Shown: positions 17,423 through 26,301, counted from the first letter of the stretch. The stretch: 64,000 nt of DNA from Candidatus Amarobacter glycogenicus (GCA_016719395.1 JADJZF010000002.1:186001-250000); one strand, 5' to 3'. Notes: generated by a model from the sequence alone, not told the origin. Numbers and translations are program-made.

Positions 17423-18102
17423 CTAGGCGGGCGCCTCGATCAGCTTGTACCCCACCCCCCGCAGGGTCTCTATCTGTACCTTCGCATTGTTCAGCTTCGA
17501 GCGCAGGTGTTGCACGTGGACGTCCACCGTGCGTGTCTCGCCGGCGAAATCGTACCCCCAGACCGAGCCGAGCAGCTGGTCTCTCGTCAGCGCGATCCCC
17601 GGGTTCTCGACGAAGGCCACGAGGAGGTCGAACTCTTTCGTCCGAGCGTGAGTTCGTCGCCATCAACTCGCGCCTCGCGGCGCGCCTTGTCGACTGAAAG
17701 GTTCGAAACGCTGATAGCGTTCTGGGGCTTTCGCCCGCCCTCCACGCGGTGGAGGATGCGCTTCACCCGGGCGACGAGCTCCCGAGGGTTGAACGGTTTG
17801 GTCATGTAGTCGTCAGCGCCCAGCTCGAGGCCGACGATCTTGTCGACATCCTCGCTGCGGGCGGTGAGCATCAAGATCGGGACGTCGCTCTCGCGCCGGA
17901 GCTCGCGGCAGACTTCGAACCCGTCCATCCCGGGCATCATCACGTCCAGGACGACGAGTTGGGGCTGCGCTTGTTCGAAGCGAGCGAGTGCATCCTGGCC
18001 ATTCGTGGCGTGTTCGACCGCGAAGCCTTCCTTCTCAAGGTACATGGCGTTCAGGTCGCGGATGTTCGCCTCGTCATCAACGAGGAGGATTTTTTGTGCC
18101 AA
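17423..18102 (-). CDS. phoB: Response regulator (PhoB/OmpR family), frameshifted
   Basis: The receiver domain is complete: I-L-L-V-D-D-E, phosphorylation site L-D-V-M-M-P-G-M-D-G, L-T-A-R and the K-P-F motif. After D-E-L-T-L-G the frame breaks near 17637-17641; the winged-helix half continues one frame over as V-E-N-P-G-I-A-L-T-R-D-Q-L-L-G-S-V-W-G, then V-D-V-H-V-Q-H-L-R-S-K-L. Total length is 3n-1, so one base is missing, probably in the short A-run there. The TTG at 18102 is preferred as start (GAGAGG 5 bases upstream) over a GTG at 18126 with no ribosome site. Probable regulator of the pst operon. Confidence 0.8.
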
Positions 18103-18416
18103 TCGATCCTCTCGCGGCGGGAGCACTCAGAATTTCAGTATGCGCCGAGGGCTCCGGGCCTGCCACCCGGCAAGACCGGGACGGGGTTGGCGAGCCTGGA
18201 GCCCTCGACCACCAGAGGGTGGCTGGCTGCCCGGGGCCGTTTTCCGGGCCGCCGCTATGCGTATGTTCGGCGGCCGAGGTAACTACTTCACGGGGGCTCT
18301 GCAAACTGCGTGTAAAACCTCCGCAATCCCTTGCCGCTGCCTTGCCGGTCGGCCTTCGCCTTGCGGCTGACCCGCCGAAGCTGGCTCGGGCATCGTGCTC
18401 CCTCAACCGGCCCATG

Positions 18417-18438
18417 GCGTTAATCCCGCATTAACGGT
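18417..18438 (+). promoter_or_regulatory. Candidate Pho box upstream of pstS
   Basis: Two adjacent 11-base units, GCGTTAATCCC and GCATTAACGGT, lie 65 bases before pstS. PhoB/PhoP regulators bind direct repeats with 11-base periodicity. The same stretch can be read as an inverted repeat GTTAAT-N5-ATTAAC. The rest of the 18103-18502 intergenic region shows no gene; a TAGAAG at 18459 could be part of the promoter. Confidence 0.5.
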
Positions 18439-18502
18439 TCAGCCATAGCCTCAGGGTGTAGAAGCTCGACAACTTCAAACACTGGGAGTCAGAAACCTGT
18501 AC

Positions 18503-19552
18503 ATGCTACGAACGATGAAGAAGACAAGATGGGCGCTGCTCTTCGGCGCGCTGGTATCTTCCGTCGCCCTGGGTGCCGCGGCCTGCGGTGGCGACGATGA
18601 CGACGACGACGATGGCGGCGAAACGCCTGGCGCCACAACCGCCGCGACCGCGACCAAAGCCGGCGGGCTCGATTACACCAAGCTCTCTGGCGACGTGAAG
18701 GTCGATGGTTCGTCCACGGTCTTCCCGATCTCCGAGGCCGTCGCCGAGGAGTTCACGAAGGTGGCGAAGGGCGTCCAGGCCAAAGTTGCGCTCTCCGGCA
18801 CTGGCGGTGGCTTCGAGAAGTTCTGCCGCAAGGAGATCGACGTCTCCGACGCGTCCCGCCCCATCAACCAGAAGGAAAAGGACGCCTGCGCCGCAGCCGG
18901 CATCCCGAACGCAGACCTGGTCGAGCTGCAGGTCGCCATCGACGCACTGACCGTCGTCATCAGCCCCCAGAACACCTGGGCGAAGTGCATGACCACCGCG
19001 CAGTTGACGAAGGCCTTCCAGGCCGGGGGCGCCACCAAGTGGAGTGACCTCGACCCGAGCTGGCCCGCCGAGAACATCAAGTTCTACTACCCGGGCGCCG
19101 ATTCCGGCACCTTCGACTACTTCAAGGAAGCCCTCAAGCTTCGCGGCGAAGCCAGCAAGGAACCGTCGCACCGCTCAGACGGCACCTCATCGGAAGACGA
19201 CAACGTCCTCGTCCGCGGCATCGAAGGCGACAAGAACGCCATCGGCTACTTCGGCCTCGCCTACTACCTGGGCGAAGGCAAGAAGCTCAAGGCCGTCGAA
19301 GTCGATGGCGGCAAGGGTTGCGTCGCCCCTTCGTTCGATACGGCCCTCAACGGCACGTACACGCCACTCAGCCGCCCGCTGTTCGTGTACACCGCAGCCG
19401 CAATCCTCAAGGAGAAGCAGGCCGTCCTCGGCTTCCTCGACTTCTACCTGAAGAACACGCAGAAGCTTTCGAAGGAAGTCGGCTACGTGAGCCTGCCCGA
19501 CGCGCTGTTGAAGACGCAGCAGGACAAGCTCGCCGCCTACCTTCCCAAGTAA
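18503..19552 (+). CDS. pstS: Phosphate ABC transporter substrate-binding lipoprotein
   Basis: 349 residues. It has a signal peptide with a lipobox ending G-A-A-A-C, then G-G-D-D-D-D-D-D-D-G-G as an acidic tether. The mature protein has PstS phosphate-site motifs: D-G-S-S-T-V-F-P-I near residue 71, S-G-T-G-G-G-F-E-K-F, D-V-S-D-A-S-R-P-I, and D-S-G-T-F-D-Y-F. It captures phosphate outside the membrane for PstCAB. The ATG at 18503 may be preceded functionally by ATG 18515 (M-K-K-T-R-W). A strong hairpin follows the stop. Confidence 0.95.
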   Translation: MLRTMKKTRWALLFGALVSSVALGAAACGGDDDDDDDGGETPGATTAATATKAGGLDYTKLSGDVKVDGSSTVFPISEAVAEEFTKVAKGVQAKVALSGTGGGFEKFCRKEIDVSDASRPINQKEKDACAAAGIPNADLVELQVAIDALTVVISPQNTWAKCMTTAQLTKAFQAGGATKWSDLDPSWPAENIKFYYPGADSGTFDYFKEALKLRGEASKEPSHRSDGTSSEDDNVLVRGIEGDKNAIGYFGLAYYLGEGKKLKAVEVDGGKGCVAPSFDTALNGTYTPLSRPLFVYTAAAILKEKQAVLGFLDFYLKNTQKLSKEVGYVSLPDALLKTQQDKLAAYLPK

Positions 19553-19580
19553 CCCTCGCTCCGGCGATTAGACCATCAAC

Positions 19581-19617
19581 CCCGGCCGGGCCAGGAGCCA
19601 ATCCTTGCCCGGCCGGG
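19581..19617 (+). terminator. Hairpin between pstS and pstC
   Basis: A perfect 11-bp GC stem: 19581-19591 pairs with 19607-19617, with a 15-base loop. There is no U-tract. It occupies the same place as the hairpin after the peptide-binding protein gene (8937-8965) and would favour higher pstS than permease transcript levels. Confidence 0.65.
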
Positions 19618-19706
19618 AGCATATCCCGGCCCCTTGGGCCATGCGCTAGACTGCCGGCCGCGGAAACACTGAAATTGGCAGTAGAGAGTCCCTCGTCGGA
19701 GGACGA

Positions 19707-20672
19707 ATGGCTTCGGAACCGACCACTGCGCCGATGGGTCACGATGCGGCCCTGCTCCAGAAGCAGATGCAGCACTCCACCTTCAAACGCCCGGGCGAAC
19801 TCGCCGTCGTGGCTCTGCTCTGGTTGTGTGGCACGATCTCCCTGATCACGACGGTCCTCATCGTCACCACGCTCTTCGGGGAGACCATCGACTTCTTCCG
19901 GGAAGTCTCACCGGCCGAGTTCTTCCTGGAGACGCGCTGGCAGGCCCTCATCCCCGGCACCGAATCGTTCGGGATCTGGGAGCTGGTGGCCGGTACGGCG
20001 AACGTTGTCCTCTGGTCCATGGTGTTCGCTCTCCCCCTCGGCCTGGCGGCCGCCATCTACCTGAGCGAATACGCCCACCCGCGCACCCGTTCGATCCTCA
20101 AGCCGATCCTCGAAGTGCTCGCCGGCGTGCCCACCGTGGTCTACGCGTTCTTCGCGCTCACGGTCGTCACGGAATACGTCCTCCGGCCCATTTTCGGAGC
20201 GGATCGCGTGCCGATCTTCAACTCGCTTTCTGCCTCGCTCATGATGGCGGTGATGATCCTGCCGACCATCGCCTCCGTCTCCGAAGACGCGATGGCGAAC
20301 GTGCCGAGGGAGTTGCGCGAAGGCGCCTACGGACTCGGCGCCACCCGCCTGGAGGTGGCCATCAAGGTCGTCCTCCCGGCCGCCCTCTCCGGTGTTATCG
20401 CCGCTGTTCTCCTCGCCATTGCCCGCGTCATCGGCGAAACGATGATCGTCGCGCTCGCCGCCGGGTCGACTCCCACCCTCACCCTGATGCCGCTTGAAGG
20501 CATTCAGACCATGACTGGCTACATGCTCCAGGTCGGACTCGGCGATGCCGCCCGCGGGACCATCAACTACACCTCGTTGTTCGCCGTCGCTTCAACCCTC
20601 TTCGTGTTCACGTTTGCGCTGAATGTCATCGCGACCTGGATCGTCAATCGCTTCCGGGAGGCCTACGAATAA
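19707..20672 (+). CDS. pstC: Phosphate ABC transporter permease PstC
   Basis: 321 residues with six membrane helices and the PstC landmarks: G-I-W-E-L-V-A-G-T before helix 2, A-I-Y-L-S-E-Y-A, L-A-G-V-P-T-V-V-Y-A-F-F, and the coupling segment L-R-E-G-A-Y-G-L-G-A-T-R-L-E-V-A. A GGAGGA ribosome site precedes the ATG. It is the first of two permease subunits; its TAA overlaps the pstA ATG. Confidence 0.95.
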   Translation: MASEPTTAPMGHDAALLQKQMQHSTFKRPGELAVVALLWLCGTISLITTVLIVTTLFGETIDFFREVSPAEFFLETRWQALIPGTESFGIWELVAGTANVVLWSMVFALPLGLAAAIYLSEYAHPRTRSILKPILEVLAGVPTVVYAFFALTVVTEYVLRPIFGADRVPIFNSLSASLMMAVMILPTIASVSEDAMANVPRELREGAYGLGATRLEVAIKVVLPAALSGVIAAVLLAIARVIGETMIVALAAGSTPTLTLMPLEGIQTMTGYMLQVGLGDAARGTINYTSLFAVASTLFVFTFALNVIATWIVNRFREAYE

Positions 20673-21592
20673 TGGCACTGGCGCCTCCTCAGTCCGACCA
20701 GATCTCGCTCCGCGCCCAGGGCCGTGTCGCCCGGCGACAGGCCTTCTCGCGCCTCTCCCGATACATACTGCTCCTGGCCACCCTCGCCGGCATCGGTGTC
20801 CTGGCGGTCCTCGCAGTCGACACGATGGTCAGGGGTCTTCCCGTGCTGGACTGGCAGTTCATCACGAGCTACCCCTCCCGCAATGCCGTGGATGCCGGGC
20901 TGCGTTCATCCCTGCTCGGCACCGTCTGGGTGATGGGGACAACCATCATTCTCGCCATCCCGGTCGCCATCGGCACCGCCGTCTTCCTGGAGGAGTTCGC
21001 ACCCAAAGGCCGCTTCACCTCGGTCGTCCGCCTGAACATTGCGAACCTTGCCGGCGTCCCATCGATCATCTACGGCATCCTCGGGCTCACCGTCTTCGTC
21101 CGTGGGGTCGAGCTCCAGGGGGTCACCCTCTTTCCCGCGCTGGGCACCACCATTCTCGCCGGTTCCCTCACCCTCGCCCTGATGATCCTGCCGATGACGG
21201 TCATCGCTTCGGTCGAGGCCATCCGGCAGGTCCCCCCGAGCATTCGCGATGGTTCCCTCGCCCTGGGTGCCACGCGCCTCCAGACGGTCCGCCACCACAC
21301 CCTCCCCGGGGCCCTGCCCGGAATCATGACCGGCACGATCCTGGCCATCTCGCGCGCAGCCGGCGAAACAGCAGCACTCATCATGATCGGCGCCTTCGCC
21401 TTCATCGCCTTCGATAACAAGAGCGTCAACGAAGACTTCACCACCGTCGCCATCCAGATCTACAACTGGACCACCCGCCCGCAAGAAGCTTTCCGGGCCA
21501 ACGCTTCTGCCGGGATCATCGTCCTGATGGTCATGGTCATCGGCCTCAACCTTGTCGCGGTCCTCATCCGCGAGCGGTTCCGCCGCAAGTAA
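20672..21592 (+). CDS. pstA: Phosphate ABC transporter permease PstA
   Basis: 306 residues. The PstA-specific N-terminal basic stretch is followed by helix 1. Motifs include A-V-F-L-E-E-F-A, N-L-A-G-V-P-S-I-I-Y-G-I-L-G, and the coupling loop I-R-D-G-S-L-A-L-G-A-T-R-L-Q-T-V. The ATG shares a base with the stop of pstC (TAATG), giving coupled translation. It completes the transmembrane channel. Confidence 0.95.
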   Translation: MALAPPQSDQISLRAQGRVARRQAFSRLSRYILLLATLAGIGVLAVLAVDTMVRGLPVLDWQFITSYPSRNAVDAGLRSSLLGTVWVMGTTIILAIPVAIGTAVFLEEFAPKGRFTSVVRLNIANLAGVPSIIYGILGLTVFVRGVELQGVTLFPALGTTILAGSLTLALMILPMTVIASVEAIRQVPPSIRDGSLALGATRLQTVRHHTLPGALPGIMTGTILAISRAAGETAALIMIGAFAFIAFDNKSVNEDFTTVAIQIYNWTTRPQEAFRANASAGIIVLMVMVIGLNLVAVLIRERFRRK

Positions 21593-21605
21593 CCGGGAGC
21601 ACGAA

Positions 21606-22484
21606 ATGACGAACTCGATTGACCTTCGCCCGGCCGATACCCGCCAGGTCCCCGCTGAGACTACACTGCGGGCAACCCTGGCTTCGGAGCGCCCAGCCAA
21701 CGTGATTGCCGAGCCCACCGGTGACATCGCCCTCTCCGTCGAGGACCTCAACCTCTGGTACGGCTCCAAGCAGGCGCTCACCAACGTCTCCATGAAGATC
21801 CCCGTGAAGCAGGTCACAGCCCTCATCGGGCCGAGCGGCTGCGGCAAGAGCACGCTCCTGCGCTCCATCAACCGCATGAACGACCTCATCCCCAATGTCA
21901 CCACGAAGGGCCGCATCCGCTACCACGGGGTAGACCTCTACGGGCCCGGGATCGATCCCGTGGAAGTGCGCCGCCGCATCGGCATGGTCTTCCAGAAGCC
22001 GAACCCCTTCCCGAAGTCCATCTACGACAACGTCGTCTTCGGCGCGAAGGTGAACGGCTACAAGGGCAACTTCCAACAGCTCGCGGAGGAATCGCTCAAG
22101 CGGGCCGCGCTCTGGGACGAAGTGAAGGACAACCTGAAGAAGAGCGGCCTCGCCCTCTCCGGTGGCCAGCAGCAACGGCTCTGCATCGCCCGGGCAATCG
22201 CAAACCAGCCGGATGTCATCCTCATGGACGAGCCATGCTCGGCCCTCGACCCGATCGCGACCCTCAAGATCGAAGACTTGATGCGGGAGCTGGTGAAGGA
22301 CTACACCATCGTCATCGTCACCCACAACATGCAACAAGCCGCCCGCGTCTCCGATTACACCGCCTTCATGCTCACGGATGAAAAAACGACCGGGCAGTTG
22401 ATAGAATACGGGCCAACTCAGGAACTCTTCACCACCCCGCGTGACAAGCGCACCGAGGACTACATCAGCGGACGCTTCGGTTAA
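21606..22484 (+). CDS. pstB: Phosphate ABC transporter ATP-binding protein PstB
   Basis: 292 residues. Walker A is G-P-S-G-C-G-K-S-T, with the PstB marker L-R-S-I-N-R-M-N-D-L, Q-loop V-F-Q-K-P-N-P-F-P, ABC signature L-S-G-G-Q-Q-Q-R, Walker B V-I-L-M-D-E-P and switch His in V-T-H-N-M-Q-Q-A. The ATG at 21606 follows a GGGAGC ribosome site; the frame is open further upstream into pstA but that part is not conserved. About 35 extra N-terminal residues precede the ABC domain. Confidence 0.96.
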   Translation: MTNSIDLRPADTRQVPAETTLRATLASERPANVIAEPTGDIALSVEDLNLWYGSKQALTNVSMKIPVKQVTALIGPSGCGKSTLLRSINRMNDLIPNVTTKGRIRYHGVDLYGPGIDPVEVRRRIGMVFQKPNPFPKSIYDNVVFGAKVNGYKGNFQQLAEESLKRAALWDEVKDNLKKSGLALSGGQQQRLCIARAIANQPDVILMDEPCSALDPIATLKIEDLMRELVKDYTIVIVTHNMQQAARVSDYTAFMLTDEKTTGQLIEYGPTQELFTTPRDKRTEDYISGRFG

Positions 22485-22507
22485 CGGTTGAGAGGAAGGC
22501 CCCACCA

Positions 22508-23173
22508 ATGACGCGCGACCTCTTCAACTCAGAGCTCCAGCAGCTCCAGGATGACGTACTCGTGCTCGGCTCGATGACCGAGAAGGCCATCATGGATGCC
22601 ATGGAATCGCTTCGCGACGGCGATCCCACCTGGTCGCGCCGCATCATCGAGGACGACAAGAAGGTCAACGCCAAGCGCTTCGAGATCGAAGACCGCACCA
22701 CCTTCGTCATCGCATCCCAGCAGCCGATGGCGACCGACCTCCGCTCCCTGGCCAGCATCCTCTACATCATTACGGACCTCGAGCGGATGGCCGACCACGC
22801 CGAAGGCATAGCACGGATTAACCTGCTTCTCGGAGATGAGCCCCTCCCCCGCAGGCTGGGCTACCTCCCGGCAATGGCCGACCGCGCCGTGGCCATGCTT
22901 CGCAACAGCCTGAAGGCGTTCATCGACCACGACGTGGATATGGCCCGCCAGATCTGCGACGCAGACGACGAAGTCGACCGTCTGCAGGACAGCGTTTACG
23001 AGGACTGCATCGCCGCTATGATCGCCGACCCGGCGACGATCCAGCGGAACACCCACCTCATCTGGTGTGCCCACAACCTCGAGCGCATCGCCGACCGCTG
23101 CACGAACATCTGCGAGCGCGTGATCTACACCGTCACGGGCCACATGCAGGAAATCAACATCTCCAAGTACTGA
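22508..23173 (+). CDS. phoU: Phosphate transport regulator PhoU
   Basis: 221 residues with the two PhoU three-helix repeats. The first has D-V-L-V-L-G-S-M-T-E-K-A and A-T-D-L-R-S-L-A-S-I; the second has L-E-R-I-A-D-R-C-T-N-I with the metal-cluster Glu/Asp pattern (ExxxD). It represses Pho signalling through the Pst transporter and PhoR when phosphate is plentiful. A GAGAGGAAGG ribosome site sits upstream, and it is last in the pst operon. Confidence 0.95.
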   Translation: MTRDLFNSELQQLQDDVLVLGSMTEKAIMDAMESLRDGDPTWSRRIIEDDKKVNAKRFEIEDRTTFVIASQQPMATDLRSLASILYIITDLERMADHAEGIARINLLLGDEPLPRRLGYLPAMADRAVAMLRNSLKAFIDHDVDMARQICDADDEVDRLQDSVYEDCIAAMIADPATIQRNTHLIWCAHNLERIADRCTNICERVIYTVTGHMQEINISKY

Positions 23174-23206
23174 GCCGCTGGCTCGCCCGTAGATCCGGCG
23201 TTCTGG

Positions 23207-23212
23207 TATTCT
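23207..23212 (+). promoter_or_regulatory. -10 element of tRNA-His
   Basis: TATTCT lies 14 bases before the first base of the tRNA, consistent with initiation about 7 bases upstream of the mature 5' end. No clear -35 is seen. Confidence 0.45.
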
Positions 23213-23225
23213 GGTCGTTCGCCGT

Positions 23226-23302
23226 GGCGGGCGTAGCGTAGTGGTTAACGCGTCTGGTTGTGGCCCAGAAGATCGCGGGTTCGAACCCCGCCGCTCGCCC
23301 CA
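23226..23302 (+). tRNA. tRNA-His (anticodon GTG)
   Basis: The complete cloverleaf can be drawn by hand. The acceptor stem 23227-23233 pairs with 23292-23298, with one G-U. The D stem is G-C-G-U/A-C-G-C. The anticodon loop is UUGUGGC with GUG, and the T arm is GCGGG-UUCGAAC-CCCGC. The extra G(-1) at 23226 faces C73 at 23299, the histidine identity element. CCA is encoded at 23300-23302. Confidence 0.97.
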
Positions 23303-23316
23303 TTTCCCAACACACA

Positions 23317-23347
23317 AAGAAGCCGCCTCTCCCAAAGGCGGCTTCTT
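23317..23347 (+). terminator. Rho-independent terminator, bidirectional
   Basis: A perfect 12-bp stem, 23317-23328 with 23336-23347, with a 7-base loop. The A-rich 5' arm and T-rich 3' arm let it serve both the tRNA (plus) and the secreted-protein operon (minus) that converge here. Confidence 0.9.
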
Positions 23348-23369
23348 CGTTGTTCGGCCGTTGCCGGAG

Positions 23370-23654
23370 TCAGTCGCGCGCCAGCACCGGCAGGAAGCGC
23401 CTGTACTTCTCGGCGCCGCCGCCGAGGAATCCACTGCTCACCTGGTAGTTCCCCTCCGAAGAGGTCTTTGCCAGCGGTTGCCCGATGGCGGAGTGGACCG
23501 TGTAGGCGTCGCCAGTCGCCTTGCCCCCGCCCGCGATCGCCCGCCAGGAGAGGTCGTACACACCCCCGGATGTCTGGGCGAAGGCGGCCGCGCCCAGGGC
23601 GAGCGCGGCGACGCCGCCCGCTCCGAGTGCGAGACCGCGCCTCCGCCCGCTCAC
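23370..23654 (-). CDS. Small secreted protein with IGQP...GFLGG motif
   Basis: 94 residues. A signal peptide (R-R-R, hydrophobic A/L/G core, cut near A-F-A-Q) is followed by a single Y-D-L-S-W-R-A-I-A-G-G-G...I-G-Q-P...Y-Q-V-S-S-G-F-L-G-G unit. This unit recurs in secreted proteins of Chloroflexota, often near a C-terminal anchor, and its role is unknown. The GTG start overlaps the stop of the upstream gene (GTGA), so the two are translationally coupled and may act together on the cell surface. Confidence 0.75.
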   Translation of the reverse strand: MSGRRRGLALGAGGVAALALGAAAFAQTSGGVYDLSWRAIAGGGKATGDAYTVHSAIGQPLAKTSSEGNYQVSSGFLGGGAEKYRRFLPVLARD

Positions 23655-24709
23655 TTCGAGATCACCAGGACGTTGAACTTAGCGCCCGCGGAAATGGAAT
23701 CCTCAAGCCCGGAGGTCGAGAAAATGACCCAGCGATCCGTGACGCCAGGGCACCACGCGGGTGCAACGGCGGGGTACCACGTGAGCGCCACGCCCTCGAT
23801 CACGTTGATGGGCGTGATCAGCACGATGGCGGTGGGGTCGGTCACCGGGAGGTAGGTCGCGGCGTTCGCCTTATGGACGCCCCCGTCCCCGGGGCAGGTG
23901 TTCCTATCTGGGCCAGCCGTGTCGACGATGTGCACGAACGCCGCAGGGTTCGCGCCCGAGACCTTGATCGCCCCGTCTATCTCAAGGCCAGTCTCGCCGT
24001 AGAAGTAGCCGCCGGTGCCCCCGGCGCCAATCGCATATCCCCGCACGCCCACGCCGTCGGCCGCCGTTGATTCACCCTGGACACCCGCCCCGCCGCCGTT
24101 GTTCGTCCCCAGCACGCCCGGGTATTCCGAGACATCGGTGCTGGTCCGGTTGCCCGCGATGGCGATGCCGGTCCCTGTCTGCGTAACGGTGAAGAGCCCG
24201 GTCGTCGAGGCGGGCGCCCCGGCGAGGCTCCCCGAGGCAGCAAACGGGACGGCGATACCTGCCGCCGCCTTCGCGAAGAGCGCGTACGGCGTCGGGCTAA
24301 TCGGCTGACGTGGCGAGAGCACTGTGTACGTGCCCGCGCTCGCCCCGGGCCGGACGGCGATCTCTACCCATCGGGCATCGCCGTTCCACGCACCCGCACC
24401 GAAATCGAGCTCGACTCCGAAGAGTCCGTTCGTGACGGTAACGTCGTCCTTCGTCTGGGTGGTGCCGACAGAAGCGCCGGCCGTATCGGCATCGTAGAGG
24501 ATGAAGCGAAGGTCGTAGGTACCGTTCGCGGGGCTGCCGGCGTCGGTGAGCCGGCCCTGGTAGGTGAAGCTCGACCCCAGCGCCGTTACGGCTTCTATAG
24601 AGCGGCCCTGGGGCTCGCTGGAGTCATCGCCGAGTGCAGTGGCAACGGGGATCAGGCTGATGACCCCCAGCCCCGCCGCGACCGCCGCGATGATTCGATT
24701 TCGTCGCAT
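23651..24709 (-). CDS. Exported surface protein with TYQGRL...PTPYAL domain
   Basis: 352 residues. The signal peptide starts M-R-R-N-R-I-I-A-A and is cut after V-A-T-A-L-G. The first mature domain (about residues 40-145) has F-T-Y-Q-G-R-L-T-D-A-G, G-L-F-G-V-E-L-D-F-G and R-Q-P-I-S-P-T-P-Y-A-L-F-A-K-A, a module seen in many surface and tail-fibre-like proteins. A Gly-rich repetitive middle follows, then a C-terminal strand-rich part with two Cys. The ATG at 24709 has a GAGGTG ribosome site; the frame upstream is a shadow of mgtE. Adhesion or matrix function is possible but unproven. Confidence 0.75.
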   Translation of the reverse strand: MRRNRIIAAVAAGLGVISLIPVATALGDDSSEPQGRSIEAVTALGSSFTYQGRLTDAGSPANGTYDLRFILYDADTAGASVGTTQTKDDVTVTNGLFGVELDFGAGAWNGDARWVEIAVRPGASAGTYTVLSPRQPISPTPYALFAKAAAGIAVPFAASGSLAGAPASTTGLFTVTQTGTGIAIAGNRTSTDVSEYPGVLGTNNGGGAGVQGESTAADGVGVRGYAIGAGGTGGYFYGETGLEIDGAIKVSGANPAAFVHIVDTAGPDRNTCPGDGGVHKANAATYLPVTDPTAIVLITPINVIEGVALTWYPAVAPAWCPGVTDRWVIFSTSGLEDSISAGAKFNVLVISK

Positions 24710-24833
24710 CCGCACACCTCCCGGCCCGCTGCAGGCGGGCACTGGAACAGAGTATAGATCATCCGCACAAGCGTTTGCACATTTTCTTCTTTCAGATTCG
24801 CCGCCCACGTTAACAACCGGTGATTGACCCTTC

Positions 24834-26258
24834 ATGACCCCGGACGTACGTTCCAAACGTGCGCAACCCCGCGTGCCTGGAACCTCACCAACGAAGGGCC
24901 GTGCAGTGCCAGAAGACGTCGCTGCCCGCGAAGTCCTGGAAGATGCTCGCGCACTCGCTGCCTCTGGCGAGTGGGCGAAACTTGTCGCGCTTGTAACGTC
25001 CCTCCACCCGGCCGACCTCGCCGAACTCGTCCTCGACCTCTCCCAAGAAGAACGCCACGACCTTCTCGGCCGGCTGCCGTCCGATGTCGTCGGCCAGCTC
25101 TTTGAATACGTAGAGGATGACGAACTCCGCGACCTGATCCGCGGCGTCGGCGTGGAAGATCTCCCCGCCGTCCTCGAAGAAGTCGAAGACGACGTCGCCG
25201 CCGACGTCATCCAGCAGCTCGAGCCCGCCGAGCAGGTCGAGACGCTCGCCGCCCTGGACCGCGGCGAAGAAGTCGCCGAACTGATGGCCTACGGCGACGA
25301 GTCGGCCGGCGGCCTCATGAGCCGCGGCTTCGTCGCCCTGAACGACGACATCACGGTCCTCCAGGCGATCGACTACCTTCGTGTCCTTCGGCCCTCCGCG
25401 GAGCGCGCCTACTACCTCTACGTCCTCGACCGGGCCGGGCGGCTCCAGGGCGTTGTTTCCATCCGCGACCTGCTCGTCTCGGCGCCCGAAACCAGGCTGG
25501 GCGAGATCACCCAGCGAGACGTCCACGCTGTGGCCACCGGGACCGACCAGGAAGAAGCCGCCCGGGTCCTCCAGAAGTACAACCTGATGGCACTCCCCGT
25601 GGTCGATGAAGACGGCCGCCTCGAAGGCATCATGACCGCCGACGACCTCATCGACGTCCTCCAGGAAGAGGCGACCGAGGACATGTACCGGATGGCCGGG
25701 GTCGGCGAGGACGAGCGCGTCTTCAGCCCTGTGCGGACGAGTGTCCGGCGCCGCCTGCCGTGGATGATGGCCAACGTCCTGACGGCGTTCCTCGCCGCCG
25801 CCGTCGTCGGGCTGTTCGATAGCGCGTTGAGCAAGGCCGCCGTGCTCGCCTACTTCATGCCCGTCGTCGCGGGCATGGGCGGCAACGCCGGCACGCAGAC
25901 GGCGACGATCGCCGTCCGAAGCATCGCCCTCGGCGACCTCGACGTGAGCGATGTCTTCCGGGCCTGCCGCAAGGAAATCCTGGTCGCCATGGCGAACGGC
26001 CTTGCCATTGGTGTCGTGGCCGCGCTCGGCGCCTACATCTGGCAGAGGAACGAAACACTCTCCCTCGTGCTGGGCTGCGCGCTCTTCCTGAACATCTGCG
26101 CCGCGACCCTCGCCGGCGTCCTCATCCCGCTCGGCCTCAAGGCGGTCAAAGTGGACCCCGCGCTCGCCGCCAACATCTTCGTGACAGCCATAACCGATGT
26201 GATGGGCTTCGTCTTCTTCCTTGGCATCGCTTCGCTCGTCATCAGCCGGATTCAGTAG
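24834..26258 (+). CDS. mgtE: Magnesium transporter MgtE
   Basis: 474 residues. An N-terminal acidic MgtE_N superhelix holds L-H-P-A-D-L-A-E-L and L-P-S-D-V-V-G-Q-L-F. Two CBS motifs follow (about residues 155-280). The membrane domain contains G-M-G-G-N-A-G-T-Q-T in helix 2, the Mg pore motif, and A-N-I-F-V-T-A-I-T-D-V-M-G-F near the end. It is a Mg-gated channel. The ATG at 24834 is possible, but the conserved part begins near GTG 24906 (V-P-E-D-V-A-A-R), so the true start is uncertain. The 24710-24833 gap is AT-richer than its surroundings and probably holds divergent promoters. Confidence 0.93.
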   Translation: MTPDVRSKRAQPRVPGTSPTKGRAVPEDVAAREVLEDARALAASGEWAKLVALVTSLHPADLAELVLDLSQEERHDLLGRLPSDVVGQLFEYVEDDELRDLIRGVGVEDLPAVLEEVEDDVAADVIQQLEPAEQVETLAALDRGEEVAELMAYGDESAGGLMSRGFVALNDDITVLQAIDYLRVLRPSAERAYYLYVLDRAGRLQGVVSIRDLLVSAPETRLGEITQRDVHAVATGTDQEEAARVLQKYNLMALPVVDEDGRLEGIMTADDLIDVLQEEATEDMYRMAGVGEDERVFSPVRTSVRRRLPWMMANVLTAFLAAAVVGLFDSALSKAAVLAYFMPVVAGMGGNAGTQTATIAVRSIALGDLDVSDVFRACRKEILVAMANGLAIGVVAALGAYIWQRNETLSLVLGCALFLNICAATLAGVLIPLGLKAVKVDPALAANIFVTAITDVMGFVFFLGIASLVISRIQ

Positions 26259-26301
26259 CTAGGCCCCGCACCGGCGGTTGTGCCGGGCGTGCCGTCTCCG
26301 C

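Noticed and set aside
20906..21916. 336-codon minus-strand frame across pstA and pstB
   Set aside because: Asp/Gly/Arg-rich antisense shadow; both sense genes are certain.
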